Positions 56,978 to 64,000 of a stretch of 64,000 bases of DNA are shown piece after piece (position 1 is the first letter of the stretch; each line of letters begins with the position of its first letter). Under the pieces are notes generated by a model. That model was not told the DNA's origin, searched no databases, and saw nothing but the letters and a program-made list of their open reading frames with translations. Source of the DNA: an uncultured Thermoguttaceae bacterium (GTDB taxonomy: Bacteria > Planctomycetota > Planctomycetia > Pirellulales > Thermoguttaceae); assembly GCA_937951625.1 (NCBI GenBank), contig CALFBP010000001.1:1-64000 (forward strand), read 5' to 3'. A program made the position numbers and the translations under genes.

Positions 56978-58333
56978 CTAAGCCGTACGACGGCGGAACT
57001 TTGCGCGGAATCGGGCCCGATCGTGGAGCGACGGTAAGGGAATGACGTCCGGTTCTGCCAAATTTTCCGGCGAGTCCGATCGCTCGGATTGTGCCACCCC
57101 TTGGTCCGCACTTTTGCTGCTCCGCCACATGGCCGTCACACGGCCATCGTTTCCCACGGCGTAGCGGATTCCTCGCCACCGCACGGTGCGGCCCCCGATC
57201 GAAAGCAGGACGCTCACCCAGTTGACCAAAGAAGCGAGGGGACTGAACCAGACTTCGAACCGTCGTGCCCGACGTAGCTTGGCATACCACTGGGGAAAAT
57301 AGGAAAGCACGAGGTCCTGACGCAACAGCCCCGCGAAAAGACTGAGCATATAAAATGCTGCACAGAACGCCGAAGGGATCCAGGGATTGACAACGTTGGT
57401 CGCCACGGCCGCCAACAACAGGCCTGCGTTGGCCGCGGAAATCGCATTGACGAACGTAGTCATTCCCAGGGCGAAGGTCCAGCCGCCGGGCACGTACCAT
57501 CGGCCGAACAGGTATTGGCGGCGCGTGAATTCGAAGAGTCCGCCCAGGGTGACGTCGGCCGGCGACGGCGTCATGCAAGCCGGTTCGAACAACACGCGGA
57601 GACCCGCCTCGCGCAGCACTCGGCTGGCCACCAGATCGTCGCTCAGCGTTCCCGCCCACGCCTCGCGGATGCCCAAGGCCTCGAACGTGTCGCGCCGTAT
57701 CGACCAGGAGCCTCCCCAAACGATCGTCGGGCAGCGGTTGCCAAACAGCACCGCGATCTTCGCGTTGATGCTATAAAGTAAGCAGTTGCTGAGACGGAAA
57801 GGCGAGGGTACAAACCATCGATAGCCGGTGATCGCGCCGACGCCGGGCCGATCCAACCGCGCCAGCATCGCGCGAAGCCATTGCGGGCGGAGGCGGGCGT
57901 CGGAATCGACAAACACCAGGTAGTCGACGTCGGGGGGTAAGTCCGCCGTCGCGTGCCGGAGGTTATGGACCTTCTGACCCTCCTGAACCGCCTCGCCGGC
58001 AACCAGTAGTTCCGCCGTCATTTGCGGATGTGCGGCCAGCAGTCGCCGGATCACCGGGCAAGCTGGGTCCGCGGCGCTTTCGACCACAAACCGAATCTGG
58101 TAATTCCCATAATCTTGGTGAAACAGGGTGTGAAGGTTGCGTGAAAGCCCCACGTCTTTCCCGCGACAAGGCGCCACGATCAGGGCTTTGCCCTTGCGTG
58201 GGTAGGCTCGCATCTTTGCCAATCGGCTGCGTGCGTAGCGGTGGTGCTCCCAAGTCTGCACGACCACCAACACGGCCTGCACCACGGCAAGTCCGCTCAA
58301 CACCAGATATATGGCCAGCAGCCAGCGTTCCAT
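56978..58333 (-). CDS. GT2/GT21-like membrane glycosyltransferase
   Basis: This 451 aa membrane enzyme has an N-terminal helix (WLLAIYLVLSGLAVVQAVLVV), a GT-A domain with SAADPA, the metal-binding VDSDARL and GTLSDDLVASR, then RRQYLFGRW, and several C-terminal helices. This order resembles ceramide glucosyltransferase (GT21) and HpnI-type enzymes, although the spacing of the RxxRW box is not canonical. It probably puts a sugar on a membrane lipid. The ATG at 58333 places the first helix at the terminus; the longer frame to 58450 adds Arg/Ser-rich residues. It is 1.8 kb from the amino-ketone synthase. Confidence 0.82.
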   Translation of the reverse strand: MERWLLAIYLVLSGLAVVQAVLVVVQTWEHHRYARSRLAKMRAYPRKGKALIVAPCRGKDVGLSRNLHTLFHQDYGNYQIRFVVESAADPACPVIRRLLAAHPQMTAELLVAGEAVQEGQKVHNLRHATADLPPDVDYLVFVDSDARLRPQWLRAMLARLDRPGVGAITGYRWFVPSPFRLSNCLLYSINAKIAVLFGNRCPTIVWGGSWSIRRDTFEALGIREAWAGTLSDDLVASRVLREAGLRVLFEPACMTPSPADVTLGGLFEFTRRQYLFGRWYVPGGWTFALGMTTFVNAISAANAGLLLAAVATNVVNPWIPSAFCAAFYMLSLFAGLLRQDLVLSYFPQWYAKLRRARRFEVWFSPLASLVNWVSVLLSIGGRTVRWRGIRYAVGNDGRVTAMWRSSKSADQGVAQSERSDSPENLAEPDVIPLPSLHDRARFRAKFRRRTA

Positions 58334-58485
58334 GCTTTCGAGGCCGTGTTGGGATAAAAGGCGGGGCTGTCCATCGTCCGCTCGCCGGCAAGAGACGCTG
58401 GCGCATGCCCCCCACGAGGCAACGGTGAGCGGAACATAGCCGGTCGTCAAAAGTCCGTCAAGGCCAATCAGTTAACGCATTTTCC

Positions 58486-58905
58486 CTAGCTTGCGCCCTT
58501 TTTTCCGCAAACAAGCTCGGCCAGCCATTCGGGTGGCCGCACCGGCTTACCAGCAGCGTTCACCACGGCATGGATCGTGTAGCCGCGACAGACGGGCAGC
58601 CCAGTCTCGGCATGGGTGACTTCCACGTCGAAACGCACTTGGGCCCGGCTGGGCATCGTCAGCACGGTGCGCACGCGAAGAAGATCGTCGTACTGCGCCT
58701 TGCCGAGATATTCGACGTGGGCCTCGCGGACCGGCATGAACAGCCCCGAGGCTTCGATCTCGGTATAAGGCCGTCCGATCGCCCGCATCAACTCGCTGCG
58801 GGCGCACTCGAACCATTCCAACGGACGCGAATTGTAGTACGTGCCCATCTGGTCGGTTTCGCTGTAGCGGACGCGGAGGAAGATTTCGTGCGCTGGAGGA
58901 CTCAT
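58486..58905 (-). CDS. Acyl-CoA thioesterase, 4HBT/YbgC type
   Basis: This 139 aa hotdog-fold enzyme hydrolyses acyl-CoA or acyl-ACP thioesters. It begins with RVRYSETDQMGTYYNSRPLEWFECARSELM, the 4HBT signature with catalytic Asp (the usual HVNN appears as TYYN). LRVRTVLTMPSRAQVRFDVEV is the central strand. The ATG at 58905 is chosen because the longer frame to 59001 adds basic residues without fold. It is upstream of the glycosyltransferase gene, 152 bases apart, on the same strand. Confidence 0.84.
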   Translation of the reverse strand: MSPPAHEIFLRVRYSETDQMGTYYNSRPLEWFECARSELMRAIGRPYTEIEASGLFMPVREAHVEYLGKAQYDDLLRVRTVLTMPSRAQVRFDVEVTHAETGLPVCRGYTIHAVVNAAGKPVRPPEWLAELVCGKKGAS

Positions 58906-59047
58906 CGGGGCGAATGGATTCTTCAAACTCGATGCTCTCAGGCCAAGAAAACGTTGAGGCGTTGTTTCCGCCAAGCGCCGCGACTGCCCGTTCCGACCCA
59001 ATTTTTCGCGGCTTCTGCGCGCTAGTTTCCCTGTCTACAATAGTTGC

Positions 59048-61156
59048 ATGACCGAGTCAACGAAACCCGCCACGGAACCACTCATGACGCCGGTCCAATA
59101 CGTCAAGGGGATCGGTCCCCGCGTGGCGGAATTGTTGGAAAAACTTGAAATCCGGCGGGTTTGCGACCTGTTGTTTCTCTTTCCCCGAGATTACGAGGAC
59201 TTGACCGACCGCCGCGAGATCCCTGACTTGGAAGAGGGGGCTTTGCAAACGGTGCTGGGAACGGTCGAAGACGTCGAGCTCCGCAACACCGGCCCTGGTC
59301 GCTGTGTGCTTGGGGTCTTGCTCCGGGGGGCTAACGGACATTTGCGCGGTTTGTGGTTCAACCAGCCGTTCTTCCGAGAGCGTTTCACGATCGGCCAGAG
59401 GTTCCTGTTCTCCGGCAAACCGAAAAAGAACGGTCTGGTGTGGGAAATGATTCATCCCAGGATCACCGCGCTGGCCGACGACGAACCACCGCCGCCTGGG
59501 GAGATTTTGCCGATCTACCCGTTGACCGAGGGCCTGTTGCAGTGGCAAATGCGGCGGATCATGCGCGCTGCTTTGGATGCTTATGCTGGCTTCCTCGAGG
59601 AAGTGTTTCCGGCCGAGTATCTGGAGGCCCACGGGCTATGGCCGATCCAACAAGCCTTGCGGGCGATCCACTTTCCCGATTCGCGCAAGGCCCTCGACTG
59701 CGCCCGGCGGCGATTCATTTATCAGGAACTTTTCATCCTCCAGTTGGCCTTGGCGGTGAAGCGCCACCAGCAACGAACCTACAGCCGCGCGCCGGCGCTG
59801 GTGGCCACGCCCAAGATCGATGCCCGGATACGACGCCTCTTCCCATTCGAACTTACGCCGAGCCAGCGGCAGGCGATTGCGGAAATTGTGGCCGACATGG
59901 GCCGAAGCGAGCCTATGCAGCGGCTCTTGCAGGGGGACGTCGGGTCGGGCAAGACGGTGGTGGCCGTCTACGCCATGTTACTTGCCGTGGCCCACGGTTA
60001 TCAGGCCGCGCTAATGGCCCCGACCGAGGTCCTCGCCCGGCAGCACGCCCAAAACCTTGATCGCCTCCTGGCCCATAGCAAGGTCCGTCGCGCATTGCTC
60101 ACCGGCGGGCTTGTTCCGGCGCTCCGCGAGGCGGTTTTAGCCGGGATCAAGGCAGGCAAAATCGATCTGGTCGTCGGCACGCACGCCGTCATCCAGGAAG
60201 AGGTCCAATTCGCCAAGCTCGGGGTGGTGGTCATCGACGAGCAGCACAAATTCGGGGTGCGACAACGGGCCGCGCTCAAGTCGGCCTCCGCAACGACGCC
60301 CGACGCGCTCCAACCGCACTACCTCGTGATGACCGCCACTCCCATTCCCCGCACCATCGCCATGAGCCTCTTCGGCGACCTGGAACTGTCCACGCTCCGC
60401 GACAGCCCCCCCGGCAGACAAAAGGTCCACACCTATCTGGTCCGCGAAGCGGAAAGGGCTCGGTGGTGGACGTTTTTTGCCAAGAAGCTCCGCGAAGGAC
60501 GGCAAGGCTATGTGGTTGCGCCGTTGGTCGAGGAATCCGATGCCATCGACGCCGCCAGCGTGCAAGCGGTGTACGAATCGCTCGTCAATGGGCCGTTGGA
60601 GGGCTTTCGCCTCGGTCTGCTTCACGGCCGGATGTCGAGCGAGGAAAAGGAGGCCGCGATGCGCGACTTTCGCACGGGGGCGACGCAAGTGCTCGTGTGT
60701 ACTTCGGTGGTCGAGGTGGGCGTGGACGTACCCAATGCCACGTTGATGACCATCGAGGGCGGCGAGCGCTTCGGCTTAGCGCAGTTGCACCAGCTTCGCG
60801 GCCGGATCAGCCGGGGCGCCCATCCCGGGTTTTGCGGCGTCTTCGCCGATCCCCAGACCCCCGAGGCCGAACAGCGTCTCAAGGCCTTCCAATCCACGAC
60901 CGACGGCTTTCGCTTGGCCGAGATCGACTTCGAGTTGCGTGGGCCGGGCGAGCTATTGGGGTGGCGGCAGCACGGCCTCCCGCCCTTCCGCATCGCCGAC
61001 CTGACGCGCGACGCGGCGATCCTCGACGAGGCCCGCCGCCACGCGAAGGAACTGATCGAATTGGATCCCGGCCTGGCCCACCCGGATCATGCTCGGCTCC
61101 GCCGTCAGGTTTTGACGCGATATGGCCGGGCGCTCGATCTGGCCGACGTGGGTTGA
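59048..61156 (+). CDS. recG: ATP-dependent DNA helicase RecG
   Basis: RecG reverses stalled forks and moves Holliday junctions in DNA repair. The 702 aa length is typical. The N-terminal wedge domain begins TPVQYVKGIGPRVAELLEKL. The helicase core has RLLQGDVGSGKTVVA (Walker A), VVVIDEQHKFGVRQR (the DExH box as DEQH), TATPIPRTIAM and VCTSVVEVGVDVPNATLM, with QLRGRISRGAHPG near the end. It is divergent from the thioesterase gene and convergent with ppdK. Confidence 0.97.
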   Translation: MTESTKPATEPLMTPVQYVKGIGPRVAELLEKLEIRRVCDLLFLFPRDYEDLTDRREIPDLEEGALQTVLGTVEDVELRNTGPGRCVLGVLLRGANGHLRGLWFNQPFFRERFTIGQRFLFSGKPKKNGLVWEMIHPRITALADDEPPPPGEILPIYPLTEGLLQWQMRRIMRAALDAYAGFLEEVFPAEYLEAHGLWPIQQALRAIHFPDSRKALDCARRRFIYQELFILQLALAVKRHQQRTYSRAPALVATPKIDARIRRLFPFELTPSQRQAIAEIVADMGRSEPMQRLLQGDVGSGKTVVAVYAMLLAVAHGYQAALMAPTEVLARQHAQNLDRLLAHSKVRRALLTGGLVPALREAVLAGIKAGKIDLVVGTHAVIQEEVQFAKLGVVVIDEQHKFGVRQRAALKSASATTPDALQPHYLVMTATPIPRTIAMSLFGDLELSTLRDSPPGRQKVHTYLVREAERARWWTFFAKKLREGRQGYVVAPLVEESDAIDAASVQAVYESLVNGPLEGFRLGLLHGRMSSEEKEAAMRDFRTGATQVLVCTSVVEVGVDVPNATLMTIEGGERFGLAQLHQLRGRISRGAHPGFCGVFADPQTPEAEQRLKAFQSTTDGFRLAEIDFELRGPGELLGWRQHGLPPFRIADLTRDAAILDEARRHAKELIELDPGLAHPDHARLRRQVLTRYGRALDLADVG

Positions 61157-61275
61157 TTGGCGCCGGCGGAACTCGTCTCCCCGCAGGCTTTCGCTCGCAC
61201 CTCGACTCGCTGCCTGCCTCGTCCCCCGTCACGACCGTCCGGGGCGGTGCGAGATAGCGGGGGCGGAGCCTTGTT

Positions 61276-61314
61276 CTCCGAGTCCCCGAGTCGCGGCGGC
61301 TCGGGAACTCGGAG
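61276..61314. terminator. Hairpin between convergent recG and ppdK
   Basis: Arms 61276-61290 and 61300-61314 are 15 bases each and pair with one mismatch around a 9-base loop. The hairpin lies 120 bases past recG and 16 bases past the ppdK stop, so it can serve both strands. There is no strong T-run. Confidence 0.55.
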
Positions 61315-61329
61315 CGTCGGGCAGGAAGG

Positions 61330-64000
61330 CTACTTCTTCTTCGCTTGGATCGCCGCCTGGGCCGCTGCCAACCGGGCAATCGGCACGCGGAAGGCCGAGC
61401 AGCTCACATAGTTCAGGCCGGTGCGGAAACAGAACTCGACCGAGGCAGGATCACCGCCCTGCTCGCCGCAGATGCCAATCTTCAAGTCGCGACGCGTCTT
61501 GCGGCCTTTCTGCACCGCCATTTCGATCAACTGCCCAACGCCCTCCTGGTCGATCGTCTGGAACGGATCGGCCTTAAGGATGTTTTTGTTCAGGTATTCA
61601 GGCAGGAAACCGGCGATGTCGTCCCGGCTGAAACCGAAGCCCATCTGCGTGAGGTCGTTGGTGCCGAAGGAGAAGAATTGAGCGGTTTTGGCCATTTGGT
61701 CGGCCAAAAGCGCTGCCCGCGGAATCTCGATCATCGTCCCATACAGGTACTCGATCTTCACGCCCAGCTTGGCTTCGACTTCGGCGTGGACACGTTCCAC
61801 GATTTCTAGCGTGACGTTCAGTTCGGCCACATCGCACGTGACGGGAACCATGATTTCCGGATGGGGCTGTTTGCCGGCTTGGATCAGCTCGCCCGCCGCC
61901 TCGAAAATCGCCCGCACCTGCATTTCCGTAATCTCGGGATACGTGATTCCCAGACGGACGCCGCGATGGCCCATCATCGGGTTGGTTTCGTGAAGCTGCT
62001 CGCCGCGGCGTTTGACGTCCTCTAGGCTGATGCCGAGCGCCTTGGCCAATTGCGCTTGCGCTTCTTCCTTCTGCGGCACGAACTCGTGGAGCGGCGGATC
62101 CAGCAAGCGGATGGTCACGGGCAAGCCGTCCATCGCCTCGAGCGTGCTTTTGATGTCGCGTTTGACGAAAGGAAAAAGTTCATCGACGGCGGCCTTACGT
62201 TCCTCCGGCGTCTTGCTGAGGATCATCTTGCGGAGCACAAAGAGGGGCTCGTCCGATCCCTTGCCATAGAACATGTGCTCAGTTCGGAAAAGACCGATGC
62301 CTTCGGCGCCGAAACTGCGGGCAATGCGGGCGTCCTCGGGCGTGTCGGCGTTGGTCCGCACGCCGAGCTTGCGGTACTTATCCACACGCTGCATGAACTC
62401 GGCGAAACGCGGGTTTTCTGAGGCGTCGATCATCTTCAACGCGCCGGCATAGACCAACCCCCGGGTCCCGTTGAGGGTCAACACGTCGCCTTCCTTGAAT
62501 TGCTTGTCGCCCACGCGGAGGACCTTGTTTTCAAGGTCGATCTTCAACTCCCCGGCGCCGACGATGCAACACTTTCCCCAGCCCCGGGCGACCAGGGCCG
62601 CATGGCTGGTCATGCCGCCGCGGGCCGTGAGGATGCCCTGGGCGGCCCGCATCCCGTCCACGTCCTCCGGGTTGGTCTCTTCACGGACCAAAATGACTGT
62701 CTCGCCACGGCCCGTCCACGACACCGCGTCGGCTGAGGTGAACACGATCTTGCCCACCGCTCCGCCCGGTCCAGCAGGCAAGCCCCGCGCAACTGGCTCA
62801 TGCTTCTTTTCGTCCGCGGGGTCGACCACCGGATGGAGGAGTTCGTCCAATTGCCCCGGCTCGACGCGGAGGATGGCCGTCGTCTCGTCGATCAGGCCCT
62901 CGGCCAACATGTCCAAGGCCATGTTCAACGCCGCCGTGCCAGTCCGTTTGCCGTTGCGGCATTGGAGCATGTACAGCTTGCCTTCCTGGATCGTAAACTC
63001 GATGTCCTGCATGTCTTTGTAATGCCGCTCGAGCCTCAAGCGGATCTCGTCGAGCTGCTTGTAGAGCTCGGGCATCTCCGTTTCCAGCGACGGCAAGTGT
63101 TTGTTTTGCTCGTTTTTGGTCGCCTCGTTGAGCGGGTTCGGGGTGCGAATGCCGGCGACGACGTCCTCGCCCTGGGCATTGACGAGCCACTCGCCATAGA
63201 ACTTGGGCTCGCCCGTGGCGGGGTTGCGCGTAAACGCCACGCCGGTGGCCGACGTATTGCCCATGTTGCCAAACACCATGCTCTGCACGTTGCAGGCTGT
63301 GCCCCACTCGTGGGGAATCCCCTCGATCTTTCGATAGGAAACCGCGCGTCGCCCATTCCAACTCTTAAACACGGCGCCGATCCCGCCCCAAAGCTGCTCC
63401 ATGGGGTCGTCGGGGAACTCGCGGCCCAACACCTCCTTCACTTTGGCGCGGAACTGTTCACAGAGCGATTGCAAGTCCTCGGCCGTCAGGTCTGTGTCGG
63501 ACTTATAGCCCTTCGACTCTTTCAAGTGATGCATGATCCGCTCGAGTTGAACGCGGATGCCCTGGCCTTCGGCTGGCTCGATGTCCTCGGCCTTTTCCAT
63601 CACCACGTCGGAATACATCATGATCAGACGCCGATAGGCGTCGTACACGAATCGCGGATTGTTTGTCTTTTTGATCAGGCCGGGAATGGTGGAGGAGCAC
63701 AAGCCGACGTTCAGGACGGTTTCCATCATTCCCGGCATGGAGCGACGCGCACCCGAACGACAGGAGACGAGCAGCGGGTTCTCCGGGTCTCCATACTTCA
63801 TGCCCATGGCGGCCTCAACCCTTTTGAGGGCCTTGCTGACCTCTTTTTTCAGCGAATCCGTAAATTTGCGTCCCCCCTCGAGATAGACTTGACAGTATGC
63901 CGTGCTGATGGTGAATCCGGCGGGTACGGGAAGTCCCAATTTCGCCATTTCAGCCAGATTAGCCCCCTTGCCTCCCAAGAGGTCTCTCATCGAGGCATCG
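61330..64000 (-). CDS. ppdK: Pyruvate, phosphate dikinase (5' end outside the window)
   Basis: PpdK interconverts pyruvate, ATP and phosphate with PEP, AMP and PPi. About 889 residues are visible. They include the N-terminal GGKGANLAEMAKLGLPVPAGF, the phosphohistidine in TARGGMTSHAALVARG, and the C-terminal FGTNDLTQMGFGFSRDD and GICGEQGGDP. The apparent ATG at 63990 is internal: the preceding in-frame codons read Asp-Ala-Ser, matching the usual GDASMRDLLGGKG run. The true start therefore lies about 15-20 codons beyond the right edge. The enzyme may serve gluconeogenesis or PPi-linked glycolysis. Confidence 0.97.
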   Translation of the reverse strand, partial: DASMRDLLGGKGANLAEMAKLGLPVPAGFTISTAYCQVYLEGGRKFTDSLKKEVSKALKRVEAAMGMKYGDPENPLLVSCRSGARRSMPGMMETVLNVGLCSSTIPGLIKKTNNPRFVYDAYRRLIMMYSDVVMEKAEDIEPAEGQGIRVQLERIMHHLKESKGYKSDTDLTAEDLQSLCEQFRAKVKEVLGREFPDDPMEQLWGGIGAVFKSWNGRRAVSYRKIEGIPHEWGTACNVQSMVFGNMGNTSATGVAFTRNPATGEPKFYGEWLVNAQGEDVVAGIRTPNPLNEATKNEQNKHLPSLETEMPELYKQLDEIRLRLERHYKDMQDIEFTIQEGKLYMLQCRNGKRTGTAALNMALDMLAEGLIDETTAILRVEPGQLDELLHPVVDPADEKKHEPVARGLPAGPGGAVGKIVFTSADAVSWTGRGETVILVREETNPEDVDGMRAAQGILTARGGMTSHAALVARGWGKCCIVGAGELKIDLENKVLRVGDKQFKEGDVLTLNGTRGLVYAGALKMIDASENPRFAEFMQRVDKYRKLGVRTNADTPEDARIARSFGAEGIGLFRTEHMFYGKGSDEPLFVLRKMILSKTPEERKAAVDELFPFVKRDIKSTLEAMDGLPVTIRLLDPPLHEFVPQKEEAQAQLAKALGISLEDVKRRGEQLHETNPMMGHRGVRLGITYPEITEMQVRAIFEAAGELIQAGKQPHPEIMVPVTCDVAELNVTLEIVERVHAEVEAKLGVKIEYLYGTMIEIPRAALLADQMAKTAQFFSFGTNDLTQMGFGFSRDDIAGFLPEYLNKNILKADPFQTIDQEGVGQLIEMAVQKGRKTRRDLKIGICGEQGGDPASVEFCFRTGLNYVSCSAFRVPIARLAAAQAAIQAKKK

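Noticed and set aside
63988-63990. ATG at 63990 as the start of ppdK
   Set aside because: The upstream in-frame codons continue the conserved Asp-Ala-Ser run, so this Met is internal and the gene extends beyond the window.

Overview
The window is GC-rich, densely coded chromosomal DNA, most likely from a member of the Planctomycetota (Pirellulales-like). The evidence is indirect: an N-terminally extended Ser/Thr kinase with a C-terminal membrane anchor, several small zinc-ribbon proteins, a BBP2-type beta-barrel porin, an M50-peptidase/HlyD fusion, PGPGW and PilZ small proteins, and housekeeping genes scattered outside classical operons. I see no rRNA, tRNA, CRISPR array, integrase or transposase gene. 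Several palindromic REP-like elements sit between genes.

Layout. 0.4-3.0 kb: purD, a small hypothetical protein and queC. 3.3-9.7 kb: a Cu/Ag-type efflux operon on the minus strand (Cys-rich exported protein, CusB-like adaptor with three metal-binding modules, CusA-like RND pump) preceded by a MerR/CueR-type promoter. 10.3-17.4 kb: a tandem RidA/chorismatase-like protein, a Ser/Thr kinase, pyrC and the primary sigma factor rpoD, which has a TTG start. 18-23.3 kb: a zinc-ribbon membrane protein, chrA, then a HAD hydrolase-gnd-SDR run. 23.6-28 kb (minus): MBL hydrolase, BadF/HgdC-type ATPase activator, one HgdB/double-cubane-type reductase and a Zn-dehydrogenase. 28-36 kb: a four-gene export locus without an ABC ATPase (M50-HlyD fusion, HlyD, GAF-HlyD and a divergent TolC-like protein). 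36-44 kb: PilZ, trpB, PGPGW, a DxDD class II terpene cyclase, a DUF116-prenyl diphosphate synthase fusion and a GT4 glycosyltransferase. 44-51.5 kb: porin, leuCD, a double-YHS-like protein, glyA and a zinc-ribbon protein. 51.7-59 kb: a tri-domain acyl-AMP ligase-ACP-alpha-oxoamine synthase, a zinc-ribbon/EF-Tu-like fusion, two small proteins, a GT2/GT21-like glycosyltransferase and a thioesterase. 59-64 kb: recG and ppdK, which runs off the right edge.

How the genes work together. The clearest functional units are metal efflux (Cus), leucine biosynthesis (leuCD) and sugar-acid metabolism (HAD-gnd-SDR). Four units deserve attention as possibly new systems: the M50/HlyD/GAF export locus; the single-subunit ATP-driven Fe-S reductase locus; the cyclase/prenyl synthase/glycosyltransferase locus; and the FAAL-ACP-AOS protein, which could make a long-chain amino-ketone (sphingoid-like) lipid base in one polypeptide, near a ceramide-glucosyltransferase-like enzyme.

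All family calls come from reading translated sequence and motifs by eye. No database search was possible.
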